Positions 11,373-21,505 of a DNA stretch of 64,000 nt are shown here, piece after piece (the stretch's first letter is position 1; each line of letters opens with the position of its first letter). The position numbers were made by a program, and so were the translations under genes. Below the pieces are notes generated by a model, which searched no databases, was not told where the DNA came from, and worked only from the letters and a program-made list of their open reading frames with translations. This DNA comes from Flaccisagitta enflata (Eukaryota; Chaetognatha; Sagittoidea; Aphragmophora), in the NCBI GenBank assembly GCA_965153355.1, contig OZ231127.1, positions 1,612,001-1,676,000 of the forward strand, given 5' to 3'.

Positions 11373-11570
11373 AACAAGGCCGGATACACGGCTACCGAAG
11401 TCGTGTGCTGGTGGGCAGGGCCAGTGATGAAACATGATAACACAAGTATTTGGGCAGGAGCAGTAATGCAAAAGACGTTCGAAAACGCTTAAAAAGCAAA
11501 CGGTGACCGACCATCCGACCGACCGACCAACACACCGGTTGTAGAGTCGCGAGCACGCGACTAAAAATTG
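11373..11570 (+). repeat. family A element, long subtype (two GGGCAGGAGC boxes)
   Basis: GGCCGGATACACGGCTACC, then AGTCGTGTGCTGGTGGGCAG, a second box TTTGGGCAGGAGCAGTAATG, a GACCGACCGACC core, and the hairpin GAGTCGCGAGCACGCGACT followed by AAAAA. Confidence 0.8.
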
Positions 11571-11779
11571 AGAGGAAAAATGTTTTAGACAAGATGAACG
11601 ACTAAATTTGTATTTCTAATGAACAAAAATCTCATCTGGGAAGGTATATAATCGTCGTTATGTTTATGAACACATGCACAAGATCATATCCGGAATTTTT
11701 TGTCTTTACTGTTAAACCCCAATGCTAATTGTCGAACTACCCTCTTTATATTCGGACTATTTTTGTGTTTGTTTGTTTG

Positions 11780-11951
<172 letters not shown>

Positions 11952-12169
11952 AGCTTCCTTCCTACCTCCTTACATTCATTCCTTCCTACCTTCCTTCCTT
12001 TCACTCACCATATACTTTCCTCTCCGACTCAGAGGCGTAGGCGTAGACCGTGTGGTTTGTTTATGTTTTTCCTCAAACCCTAAGAGGCTTACTTTTCATC
12101 CTCGGTCCTGATCTACGCTTTCTCTGACGTATATTTATCGATGCCGCTCTCCATCTAGAATCACGTATC

Positions 12170-12320
12170 GCGTCCGACCGACCGACGGACCGACCGACCG
12201 CCCAACCTGCCGGCCGACTAACCGACCGACCGACGAGCCAGTCGACTGACTGACCGGCCGACCTGCTGACTGACCGACCGACCAACCGTCCGGCCAACCC
12301 ACCGGCTGACCGACCGCGCT
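12170..12320. repeat. (GACC)n tract
   Basis: Imperfect GACCGACCGACG and GACTGACTGACC tetranucleotides over 150 bp, with no family A ends. Confidence 0.85.
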
Positions 12321-12360
12321 TCTCTTCCTTCCGCTTTTCTGTTTACTCTCTGTAGGTCGA

Positions 12361-12445
12361 TTCAGATTAATATCATGGTTACTATCATTAATATCATGGT
12401 TACTATCATTACTATCATGGTTGTTATCATTACTATCAATATCAT
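12361..12445. repeat. short tandem ATCATGGTTACTATCATTA
   Basis: Three to four units of about 18-21 bp. Confidence 0.75.
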
Positions 12446-12574
12446 AGTGTCCTTGGTTGAACTGTTTGGACGCCGCCTACTGACTTTACTGTGTAGTAGC
12501 GATTGATATAAAATATATACCGTCAATCTTTTACTACGCACAAGGTGCTTCGCACATGTCACATGCTTATTTCC

Positions 12575-12576
12575 AA

Positions 12577-12652
<76 letters not shown>

Positions 12653-12694
12653 GTTTATCTATCTGTTTATCTATCTATCTATCTTTCTATCTAT
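12575..12694. repeat. (ATCT)n microsatellite
   Basis: About 28 ATCT units with GTTT interruptions. Confidence 0.95.
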
Positions 12695-12699
12695 GACGG

Positions 12700-13305
12700 C
12701 GAGCGTCTGATGGTAGCGATTAGTGTTTCTCACCATTTTTTCAACTGAGATTGAATAATTATGATGCCACAAATACTTTCATGGGACAAACTTTCTCCAG
12801 AAACACTCTGTGTGCACGTATTTGTCACATGCTTTCCTCAAAAGAACCTTTAAATCAGCAATTCACATGTTAACAGCAAAGAAAATCAAGGATTTCAGTG
12901 AAATCTTGCTTACACTTTTTATCTTATAGCTGCTGTCAAAATTATAAGACTGATAAATGCAGAGAAATTTTGCATTTTCAAAAACATAGCCGCCTCCATA
13001 ATCAATTTTTGAGGGCGGCTATGTTCTTCATTTTTGTGTTTTTTCATTTTCTATGCAAAGTTATAATTTTGACAAGCCTCCTATGAATGAACAAACATAC
13101 AATTTTGAAAATTTCCCTGTGAGATTATTTAGTTAATGATAGCTATACTTGCTCTTTTGTCCTATATGAATGCAAATTTTGCAATGAAATATGTATTATA
13201 ATGTATTTTAATGGTTTGTTTAATATTTTATTTCATTTTTATTCTCATGAAATTTTCTATTTTGACCCCTGTTGACACTCAAAATCTTGCCTTCGGGTGC
13301 TCGCC
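12700..13305. other. AT-rich intron sequence
   Basis: Intron of the afadin-like gene. It contains a local palindrome near 12975-13030 (GCATTTTCAAAAACATAGCCGCC inverted as GGCGGCTATGTTCTTC), otherwise nothing recognisable. Confidence 0.5.
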
Positions 13306-13310
13306 GTCCT

Positions 13311-13313
13311 TAG

Positions 13314-13374
<61 letters not shown>

Positions 13375-13390
13375 GTATCTAACTATCTAG

Positions 13391-13421
<31 letters not shown>
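13311..13421. repeat. (ATCT)n microsatellite
   Basis: ATCT units with a central CTAGTATCTAACTATCTAGT variation. Confidence 0.95.
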
Positions 13422-13422
<1 letters not shown>

Positions 13423-13611
13423 CCACAGGCGGTGTATAAAGTCAGTTGTGTGCGACACTCTGATATATGGTCATACTCAATTACCTATACGGACTTGCAT
13501 TCATACAGTCAGACCCGCTGATTGTTCTTTCCTTCAAACAGCAGAAATTACACCCAAAATCTTCCAACTCGCCTGGCTGTCTAGCTACCCATCTACCTAC
13601 ATTATACATTT

Positions 13612-13768
13612 ACCTATGCAATACAGTTACACCCCACTATAACGGTCCCAAGAGTAAAGGAAATCCGCCTATAACAGACAGGAGCCTTTGGTCCTTTCAA
13701 ATCATTTCTTCCTATTTGTTATGATGGCAATAATAGAAATCCGCCTAAAAAAGATAAGATCATCCTCC
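13612..13768. repeat. possible pogo-like MITE remnant beside the PLE
   Basis: TACAGTTACACCCCACTATAACGGTCCC-type wording resembles the left end of pogo/Tigger-like MITEs, and GAAATCCGCCTA is repeated twice. The right end is not found; the PLE may have inserted into it. Confidence 0.35.
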
Positions 13769-13770
13769 TA

Positions 13771-15204
13771 AAGGAATTCTATCCTTCCATATCTTTCGAC
13801 CTACTGAAGCGGTCATTGACTTTTTGGTTGGAGAAATTCCCAACGCTCGTACCTGAAAGATTCACTACGGAATTTCTCACGGGATGTATGGAAATTATTG
13901 TCGCGATGAACAATTGCATCTTCGACGGTCATTACTATAAATTCGTCAAAGGATTAGCCACGGGGACCAATGCCGCTGTCTCACTTGCTGTCATGGTGAG
14001 AGGTTACCTTATGAGCAAATTGTACGATAATGTAGAAAGAGACCATGGTGCTCATATCGCGACTTACATCAAGGAAAACTTGAAAGCATTTATTGATGAC
14101 AATATTTGTCTATGGGACAATTCTCTCGGCCGAATCGAAATTGTCAACAATGAATTTGCAAGAATTGAGCGTGAGGAAGGAATTCGTTTTGAGATGGTTG
14201 CGTCTGAAGAAAGCCAAGATTCTGCGGGAAGAGTAGTCAAAACTCAGTTCTTTCTCGACCTTACCATCCGATTAACAAGCACCGATTTGACCATCGACAT
14301 GTACGACAAATCTGCTCACAACTTCGTTCCTTGGCAATCGTGCCATCCTCACAATACGCGTAAAAACATTCCATACTCTCTGGCACTTCGCATACGGACT
14401 ATTTCGGATAAAGAGAGCGATCAAGCGTCGAGATTTCACAATCTTTCCTCATATCTACAGAATCTAGGATATCCTCAGACGTTGATTGCTGATTCGATTC
14501 GAAAAGCCAAAGAAAGAAATCAAGACGATTTACGCGCGGAAAACACGCCGGTTGCGCAGGATAAAAAAGTTCTTGCCTTTATTCACACATACAACCCGCG
14601 AAATCCTCACGTCTTTCCTCGCATTCTCAATTGTCTCGCCATTCTCAGCGAAAGCGTCCGGATGAAAATAATTATGGACAACGTCAAAGTCATCTCTAGT
14701 CAAAGACAGCCGCCGAATCTCAAGTCGATTTTGACGCAGTCAAACTTTTCATCAACGGAAAAGGAGAAAGGAGTGACAAAGTGCAACGATCCCCTTTGTG
14801 GTAACTGTCCATATATGATAGAAGGTCATTCCATTGAGTTTGAAAACGGAGAATCATTTCAAATTCAAGAGAAGATGAATTGCAAAACCAAAAACGTTAT
14901 TTATCTTCTTGTCTGCGCCAACTGCAAACGCACATACATCGGCGAGACTGGGAAAGGATTTAGTTACCGCGCCGGTGAACATCGCACGCACGTTAATAAT
15001 CCAACGTATCGAAAATTAGACGTCTCTCATCATGTCCATCAGTGCGCGGGGCATCTAGCCATTCCATTTCGAATTGTGCCTTTCTACAAGATGCCCCTCA
15101 ATTGCTCCGTCATAGAAAGACAGACTAAGGAGCTTTTTTTTCAAAAAAAGTTTCTTCCCTCTCTTCACCCTGGACCACGCTATGAAGACGACCGTCACAT
15201 GTGA
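13771..15204 (+). pseudogene. truncated PLE ORF2 (RT fragment plus intact GIY-YIG domain)
   Basis: The open frame runs 478 codons from the truncation to TGA at 15202-15204. It keeps the RT region from the end of motif A through GLATGT (motif B-like) and FIDD (motif C). It then has the C-x4-C-x2-C cluster, the GIY-YIG endonuclease motif pair (VIYLL ... YIGETG), and the full C-terminus with the Glu-containing segment VIERQTKEL. It lacks the N-terminal half and the first catalytic Asp, so it cannot be an active RT. At the codon where the downstream copy has a stop (18896-18898), this copy has TTA, so it preserves the ancestral C-terminus. No start codon or promoter of its own is evident. Confidence 0.85.
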
Positions 15205-15299
15205 TTCTATTGTTTCTTTACTTCGATACGATCATGGTCATTTTACCATGCCATTGTCTCCATTTGCCATAAATATCGATTCTTTGTAATCTTGTTCAT

Positions 15300-15338
15300 A
15301 CCCTGATGAAGCATATTGCCGAAACACGACGTGTTGGT
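15300..15338 (+). ncRNA. hammerhead-ribozyme-like core, copy 1
   Basis: The hammerhead core occurs in order. CTGATGA is at 15303-15309. Stem II is GCA/TGC (15311-15313 with 15317-15319) around a TAT loop, after one A-C mismatch. GAAA is at 15321-15324. Stem III is ACAC/GTGT (15324-15327 with 15331-15334) around loop GAC. The predicted cleavage nucleotide is T15335 (GTGTT, an NUH site). A short stem I is ACC/GGT (15300-15302 with 15336-15338). Hammerhead motifs are established components of PLE pseudo-LTRs. Weak points: stem I shows only 3 bp locally, and an A-C pair replaces the usual G-C at the base of stem II. Confidence 0.7.
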
Positions 15339-15425
15339 CTTAAAGCCTTTCTTCCATTTTTATTTTGATCATGAACATATGTGGAGTTATTATTTTCTCA
15401 TAAATCTATTGCCTACGTATTGAAA

Positions 15426-16748
15426 ATGGCTCACACACAACCTATGAGTTCATCATCCCACGTAAACGTCGATCAAATTCCAAAACATTTCACGACTCAA
15501 GTCGCCGCATTAAATGGAATATTCGAAATGCTTAAAGGATTACAAGACCTACCTCGTTTAATTCAAGAGTTAAACACAAACATTATGGCAAATGTCGTTC
15601 CAAACCCAAACCTCAATGCCCTCGTTCAACTCGTAGACGACCAGACGCCGCCGCCCGGCGCTGACGCAACGCCTGATGCTACCGGCGCTCCCGGCGCTCC
15701 TGGCGCTCCCGGCGCTCCCGGCGCTCCCGGCGCTGTTACAACAGACGCCGTGACATCGACACCTACGAACGCGAGTAGGGCACAGGAGTGGTTTTTCAAC
15801 AACAATTTGGAAAAAACAGCAGTGACCTGTAAAATGAAAAATCACCCAAATTGGAAAAGAAATTTGAAGATTTTGCGCGACGCCTGCTATGAAAGACAAC
15901 GCAACCGAGATCTTTCTCGTCTCTATGATCAATGGAGTAAAGAAGCGACGCCGTATTTTGAAAAACAGTTTGCTCCATAGTTTCATCCATCTGATTCGGA
16001 GGAGATAAAAGAAATCAAAAGAAATCAAGCCGCAGCCTTACTCCAGCACGAGCTGAATCTGATGCACCAGCGCTCTATCGAAAAATCAAGAAAAATCAAT
16101 GAGACGGATGAAGCGATGCGCAATGAAATCAACGAAAAAAATGATGAACTCGTCGCCAACAAAATCATTGACATGTGGGAAACAGAATTGAAAGATAACG
16201 TGAAAAAAGCAGAGGAAGCGTGGAATAAGCGGAAAGAGTTTCTTGTAAAAAAGAAGGAGGAGTCTCAAAATCCTCAACCGACAAGAAATTCGCGTCCTCA
16301 ACCTGCGACGGTAGGATTCACGCCAAATTCTGCGCGCCAACGAAGTGCCTCGTCCCGCCGCCGACCGCCATCAACACCACATCCGAATCGGCCGCGATCA
16401 CAATCTGCTTCTTTCAATCACGTCCAACGGCGAAATTCAAGGTCGTCTTCGAGAAATCGTGGACGGCAACAACAGCAACAGCAGCAGCATCACCAAAGAA
16501 GGAACAGCCGCTCATCTTCAAGGGGTCGCCCTCGTTCACGTGGCCCCGGAAATGGTCAACGCGCGCGGAGCTTTTCCCAAAATAGAGCGCCGCAACGTCA
16601 ACGTCATCCTCAGCAGCAGCATCAATCGCAGCAACAGCAGCAACAGCAGCAAAGACGACCGAGATCATCTTCTGTCCCTCAACAACATCGACAGAATCCA
16701 AATCATTTTTTGTCGAAGCGCCAGTTTCATCGCGGGAGACAGAGATAA
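15426..16748 (+). pseudogene. PLE ORF1: coiled, collagen-like and SR/Q-rich protein with in-frame TAG
   Basis: The first ATG (15426) opens a frame of 440 codons to TAA at 16746-16748, interrupted once by TAG at 15978-15980. The frame continues in register after the TAG with a similar charged composition, so this is one ORF with one nonsense change (or a readthrough codon), not two genes. Residues about 86-105 are five to six GAP triplets, collagen-like. Residues about 120-290 are charged and helical-looking (KEIKRNQAAALLQHELNLM region). The tail, about 300-440, is very rich in Arg, Ser and Gln (RNSRSSSRNRGR, Q runs), like SR or nucleocapsid-type RNA-binding tails. A role in binding the element RNA is an inference; I know no specific family match. 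An upstream GTG-initiated extension to 15381 is open but has no ATG. Confidence 0.7.
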
Positions 16749-16786
16749 AGATAATCAACTTTTCATCTATCTCGCTCACCCCGGCT

Positions 16787-18898
16787 ATGGAAGCGCTATT
16801 GTTAAGAGGACTGAAATTCACCCCAACGCCTAAATATCCAAATATCACTCAACTACAATGCGATATAAAAACATTTGCTCGATCCTTGAAACTGACTGAA
16901 TTCTTCTATGGGAAAGAAAATGATGACGAATCTCTCCTTCATAAAAAAAGCCCTTGGACGCCTTTTCAGATTCGAGACAGACAATTAGATGAATGCTGTA
17001 GTCGTCTTTATCGTCTCGCTGACAGTCTTGAGGACGAATCGACGCCGTATGTTACTCCTAATCTGACGTCTCCTGAATTGCAAGCGTTGAATGAACTTAC
17101 TAATCTGGTGAAAGAAAAGAAATTATGGATTACCGAGTCGGATAAAGGAGGATTTATCTGTCTGTTTGACCCGGTTTACATTGGTCAGATAGGCGCGACT
17201 CTTCTTGAAGATCGGACTACATTTGAACCGGTGGATGAGAAATGTGAGAAGAGAACATTGGCGGCGATACGAGCTCTCTTTCGTGGTCACCCAACTGCAT
17301 TGACCAAAAATGAGAGAGAGTACATCGAAGACTTCGAATACAAGATCGCGAATTTGTACTTTCTCCCCAAAGTCCTCAAATGCAGAGAAGTAAAAGAGGC
17401 CAAAGAAAGAAAAGCCGGTCCTATCCTTACTCTTTCGCCGCCTTCGGATCTCAAATTTCGCCATATCATCGGTGGACCCACAAGTGTCACTTCTCATCTC
17501 AGCCAACTTTTGGATCTTGTGTTACAGCCTCTCATCTGCCACATTCCTGGCTATCTGAAAGACACTTTCGACGTCATTAGAATGATTGACCAAAGATGGA
17601 AACCGATGGTCAGCAGTGGCGGGAATTATAGTCTGTACACATGGGACATAAAGGAATTCTATCCTTCCATATCTTTCGACCTACTGAAGCGGTCATTGAC
17701 TTTTTGGTTGGAGAAATTCCCAACGCTCGTACCTGAAAGATTCACTACGGAATTTCTCACGGGATGTATGGAAATTATTGTCGCGATGAACAATTGCATC
17801 TTCGACGGTCATTACTATAAATTCGTCAAAGGATTAGCCACGGGGACCAATGCCGCTGTCTCACTTGCTGTCATGGTGAGAGGTTACCTTATGAGCAAAT
17901 TGTACGATAATGTAGAAAGAGACCATGGTGCTCATATCGCGACTTACATCAAGGAAAACTTGAAAGCATTTATTGATGACAATATTTGTCTATGGGACAA
18001 TTCTCTCGGCCGAATCGAAATTGTCAACAATGAATTTGCAAGAATTGAGCGTGAGGAAGGAATTCGTTTTGAGATGGTTGCGTCTGAAGAAAGCCAAGAT
18101 TCTGCGGGAAGAGTAGTCAAAACTCAGTTCTTTCTCGACCTTACCATCCGATTAACAAGCACCGATTTGACCATCGACATGTACGACAAATCTGCTCACA
18201 ACTTCGTTCCTTGGCAATCGTGCCATCCTCACAATACGCGTAAAAACATTCCATACTCTCTGGCACTTCGCATACGGACTATTTCGGATAAAGAGAGCGA
18301 TCAAGCGTCGAGATTTCACAATCTTTCCTCATATCTACAGAATCTAGGATATCCTCAGACGTTGATTGCTGATTCGATTCGAAAAGCCAAAGAAAGAAAT
18401 CAAGACGATTTACGCGCGGAAAACACGCCGGTTGCGCAGGATAAAAAAGTTCTTGCCTTTATTCACACATACAACCCGCGAAATCCTCACGTCTTTCCTC
18501 GCATTCTCAATTGTCTCGCCATTCTCAGCGAAAGCGTCCGGATGAAAATAATTATGGACAACGTCAAAGTCATCTCTAGTCAAAGACAGCCGCCGAATCT
18601 CAAGTCGATTTTGACGCAGTCAAACTTTTCATCAACAGAAAAGGAGAAAGGAGTGACAAAGTGCAACGATCCCCTTTGTGGTAACTGTCCATATATGATA
18701 GAAGGTCATTCCATTGAGTTTGAAAACGGAGAATCATTTCAAATTCAAGAGAAGATGAATTGCAAAACCAAAAACGTTATTTATCTTCTTGTCTGCGCCA
18801 ACTGCAAACGCACATACATCGGCGAGACTGGGAAAGGATTTAGTTACCGCGCCGGTGAACATCGCACGCACGTTAATAATCCGACGTATCGAAAATAA
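16787..18898 (+). pseudogene. PLE ORF2: reverse transcriptase with GIY-YIG endonuclease, prematurely terminated
   Basis: A 703-residue frame from ATG 16787. The N-terminal part has ESDKGG (about residue 119) and YFLPK, the PLE-type RT N-terminal signatures, then RHIIGGPTS. RT motif A is WDIKEFYPS (Asp 287), the motif B region is KGLATGT (Gly 349), and motif C is FIDD (Asp 397/398) instead of the commoner YxDD. A Cys cluster C626-x4-C631-x2-C634 precedes the GIY-YIG pair, VIYLL at 664-668 and YIGETG at 677. RT copies element RNA, and the GIY-YIG nuclease nicks target DNA. TAA at 18896-18898 (TTA in the upstream copy) removes the last 62 residues, including the C-terminal Glu expected in the nuclease active site. 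The RT looks intact and the nuclease looks disabled. ORF2 starts 38 bp after ORF1, in another frame. Confidence 0.88.
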
Positions 18899-19179
18899 GA
18901 CGTCTCTCATCATGTCCATCAGTGCGCGGGGCATCTAGCCATTCCATTTCGAATTGTGCCTTTCTACAAGATGCCCCTCAATTGCTCCGTCATAGAAAGA
19001 CAGACTAAGGAGCTTTTTTTTCAAAAAAAGTTTCTTCCCTCTCTTCACCCTGGACCACGCTATGAAGACGACCGTCACATGTGATTCTATTGTTTCTTTA
19101 CTTCGATACGATCATGGTCATTTTACCATGCCATTGTCTCCATTTGCCATAAATATCGATTCTTTGTAATCTTGTTCAT

Positions 19180-19218
19180 ACCCTGATGAAGCATATTGCC
19201 GAAACACGACGTGTTGGT
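19180..19218 (+). ncRNA. hammerhead-ribozyme-like core, copy 2
   Basis: Base for base the same motif as at 15300-15338, exactly 3,880 bp downstream: CTGATGA 19183-19189, GAAA 19201-19204, predicted cleavage after T19215. Cleavage of a readthrough transcript at both sites would release one unit-length RNA of 3,880 nt carrying ORF1 and ORF2. Confidence 0.7.
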
Positions 19219-19246
19219 CTTAAAGCCTTTCTTCCATTCTTATTTT

Positions 19247-19285
19247 CATCATCATCATCATCACAATGAGGATGATGATGGTCAT

Positions 19286-19350
<65 letters not shown>

Positions 19351-19480
19351 CTACCATGCCTATATCAATAATACATCTTCATCATCATCATCATCATCAT
19401 CATCTTCATAATCTGCATCATTACCACCATCAAAATCATCAACATCATCATCATCATCATCATCATCAATCATCATCCTT
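19247..19480. repeat. (CAT)n / (ATC)n microsatellite
   Basis: A CAT-type trinucleotide run starting exactly at the PLE 3' end, with several interruptions. It ends 19 bp short of the afadin exon donor. Confidence 0.95.
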
Positions 19481-19498
19481 TATCATTCTCCAACTCAC

Positions 19499-19700
19499 CG
19501 CCAACGGCGTGGACTTCGTAGAGATAGTAATCCTTCATGGCGAGCATCTTCATGTCGGGTCTGAACTTCTCGATGAGGGTGTTGACGACTGCCGCGGCAG
19601 TCAAGTTGGAGGAGATGCGGATGCATTTGGTGGCCACTTTGGCGCCGGCATCTTGGAAGTAGAATCGCATCACCCCGTGAAATTCCAGAGTCGGGTCAGT
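19499..19700 (-). CDS. AFDN: afadin-like exon: N-terminal part of first RA domain
   Basis: On the minus strand, after acceptor CCTTGCACAG, 202 nt are read from phase 0 and end one base into a codon at the donor GTGAGT (19498-19493). The 67 residues include TLEFHGVMRFYFQDAG, VATKCIRISS and EKFRPDMKML, then YYLYEVHAVG. These match the first RA domain of afadin/Canoe, which in human reads LEFHGVMRFYFQ, ATKCIRVSS and EKFRPDM, then LYEVH. The phase-1 end joins the 6892-7004 exon exactly. The RA1 domain binds GTP-bound Ras/Rap1 and helps recruit afadin to forming junctions. The exons encoding the start of the protein should lie to the right on the minus strand; I did not find them. Confidence 0.9.
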
Positions 19701-19919
19701 CTGTGCAAGGAAATGAAAGAAAACAAAAAAGAGGGAATTATTAGATGACAAATTCTTGTTAAAAACTGGTTATCATAATTTTGGGAAAAGGTGGGTTTGG
19801 GGAAAGAAATGCAGTAGTTCTATCACCATATCTTATCCTAAATATTTGTTTATCTTGTTTCATTGAATCATTTTATTTTAACAGATATTTTCTCGCAAAT
19901 TGGTTGTTTTTGTTTATTG

Positions 19920-20032
19920 TTGACCTTTTCGTTGACGTTTTTGTTGTCATTGTGGTTGTCGTTGTCGTTGTCGTTTTCCTTTACGTTTTCTTTGACGTTT
20001 TCGTTGTCGTTCTCGTCGATGCTTCATTCTTT
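19920..20032. repeat. degenerate (GTTGTC)n array
   Basis: GTTGTCGTTGTCGTTTTC-type hexanucleotide variants over about 110 bp. Confidence 0.8.
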
Positions 20033-20078
20033 TCATAGTTGGCCTGAGTCTGTCTGTCCAGTTTTATCTTGTACTTGT

Positions 20079-20080
<2 letters not shown>

Positions 20081-20111
<31 letters not shown>
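20081..20111. repeat. (CT)n microsatellite
   Basis: About 30 bp of CT repeats. Confidence 0.9.
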
Positions 20112-20114
<3 letters not shown>

Positions 20115-20254
20115 AACATCCATAGCATTAATAGACATCTAATGAGTTTCATTGCATTTAGTTCCATGTCTTTACCTTCAGTCAACTTCTCCATATTTGA
20201 TGGCAGGTGCTCGTAACTCATTAATGCTCATTTAGCTTTTTGCTTTTGCTTTGT

Positions 20255-20613
20255 AAGTGCGTCCTCGCACTTCTATAAGAGGTCACGTCCGTCGGTTGCT
20301 TGCTTGGTCGGTTGGTCGGTCGGTTGGTAACGCAAACGTTTAAAATGCTCAAAATCGCCAATTCTGTCGTCTTTCTTCATTCCTATCACCTCTCATGCCT
20401 TACCACACTCATTTTCATTCTGTTTTTCATTCATTCATTCATTCATTCATTCATTCATTCATTCATTCATTCATTCATTCATTCATTCATTCATTCAATC
20501 TTTCATTCATTCATTCATTCATTCATTCATTCATTCATTCATTCATTCATTCATTCATTCATTCAAAACGTTCATTCACAGACTCTTAATCAAGCGAGGC
20601 GCACTTATTCGCC
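20255..20613. repeat. family B element 1, with (TTCA)n core
   Basis: Left end TAAGTGCGTCCTCGCACTTC then TATAAGAGGTC; right end ACTCTTAATCAAGCGAGGC then GCACTTA, an imperfect inversion of the left end of about 30 bp. Inside: a TTGGTCGGTCGG run, CGCAAACGTTTAAAATG, CTTCATTCCTATC, then a long (TTCA)n. Confidence 0.75.
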
Positions 20614-20620
20614 ATGGGGA

Positions 20621-20770
20621 ATTCTCACCAGTGGGAAGGATTATGTTCTCACCAGTGGGATGAAATCAAATTCTCACCAGTGGGATAAAAAATTCATCCC
20701 ACTGGTAAGAAAAAAATATTTCCCACTAGTGAGAATTTTTAAGAAAAAAAATTCTTACCAGTGGGAAGAA
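20621..20770. repeat. CTCACCAGTGGGA palindrome array, left arm
   Basis: Seven or so imperfect palindromes of type TTCTCACCAGTGGGAA / TTCCCACTAGTGAGAA, in both orientations and 20-30 bp apart. An inverted partner array lies at 22361-22510. Confidence 0.75.
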
Positions 20771-20984
20771 AAAGGAGGAAATGGAGGAAGGGGGAGGAAC
20801 AGGGAGGAAGAGGGAGGAAAGGGCCTATTTCCAATGCGTTTAGGTCAGGATTTGGGTCCAAAAGCATGGAGATGAGATCCAAGGCCAGGATCAAATCTTA
20901 CACGCTTTATTTTGGGTTGCAGCAAGGGATTTGTAAAAAACAAAGGTGTATGCATATAAATGTTAACCTCTAACCTTTTCCCAA

Positions 20985-21155
20985 GACGCATAGGCCAATA
21001 CCAGTCGTAGATGGGTGGGCAGGGGTGGAAATGCCTGTTTTTACATTTTCAAACTAGACTCTCGACAGACCAACAGATGGACCAATGGATAGACTAATAG
21101 ACAAAAAGACAGAGAAATAAAGCTTGTTATAGAGTCAATAGTCCATAACTAAAAA
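20985..21155 (+). repeat. family A element, degraded
   Basis: AGACGCATAGGCCAATACC, AGTCGTAGATGGGTGGGCAGG, CAGACCAACAGATGGACC core, TTATAGAGTCAATAGTCC end and AACTAAAAA. Confidence 0.5.
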
Positions 21156-21289
21156 ACTGTAAATGTAGCAGCTGTTTCAGTGAAGATTTTAACTTTACCT
21201 AGAGGTTGAAATGACATATAGGTTCCACAAGTGTGTGATTTCAGATTTTGACTTTGGGTGTTGGAAATGGATCTTTAGATTGGAATAAG

Positions 21290-21505
21290 GGCATCATGGC
21301 TGAGAGGAATGATGAATGGGTAACGGACTGATGGACAGACGACTAAGGGATGACCACATTCTCTTATAGAGATGCAAGGAGGCATCTAAAAAGGGTGTGA
21401 TAGGTGGCTGTTGAATGATTTTGATAAATGAGTAATGGACCGACAGACAGACTGATCAACGGATGGACATACTCTCTTATAGAGATGCGAGGATGCATCC
21501 AAAAA
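21290..21505 (+). repeat. two family C ends in tandem
   Basis: CTCTTATAGAGATGCAAGGAGGCATC then TAAAAAG at about 21360-21395, and CTCTTATAGAGATGCGAGGATGCATCC at about 21473-21505, each preceded by GGACAGACGAC / GACAGACAGACTG cores. The second unit repeats the plan of the first about 115 bp on. Confidence 0.6.

Larger units (their letters stand above)
13769..15366 (+). mobile_element. Penelope-like element, 5'-truncated upstream copy
   Basis: It is identical to 17649-19246 over 1,598 bp apart from about four substitutions that I can find (14757, 15003, 15017, 15359). The offset to the second copy is constant at 3,880 bp, so no indels separate them. It starts inside RT motif A, one codon after the position of the catalytic Asp, and ends at the element's 3' terminus next to the full copy. 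A truncated copy head to tail upstream of a complete one is the usual arrangement of PLE insertions, where the duplicated part acts as a pseudo-LTR. Confidence 0.9.
15367..19246 (+). mobile_element. Penelope-like element, full-length copy (3,880 bp unit)
   Basis: One complete unit: a 59 bp leader, ORF1 (15426-16748), a 38 bp spacer, ORF2 (16787 to TAA at 18898, formerly to about 19084), and a 3' region with a hammerhead-like core. It lies in the 12.5 kb intron of the afadin-like gene, opposite to that gene. Its 3' end runs straight into a (CAT)n microsatellite at 19247. The GIY-YIG domain is C-terminal, as in canonical PLEs (Penelope, Poseidon and Neptune groups) and unlike the permuted Naiad type. 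Near identity of the two overlapping stretches argues for a recent insertion. I could not establish a target-site duplication. Confidence 0.9.

Noticed and set aside
13816-15204. Independent gene starting at 13816
   Set aside because: The apparent start is TTG inside RT motif A. The frame is the 3' part of a truncated PLE ORF2, identical to the downstream copy.
15381-15425. Longer ORF1 beginning upstream of the ATG
   Set aside because: The extension starts at GTG, not ATG; in an animal the ATG at 15426 is the likely start.
15796-16848. Minus-strand and frame-shifted frames over PLE ORF1
   Set aside because: Shadows of the SR/Q-rich coding sequence.
13740-19260. Target-site duplication of the PLE (ATCATC on both sides)
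   Set aside because: The right flank is a (CAT)n repeat, so any short CAT match is expected by chance.
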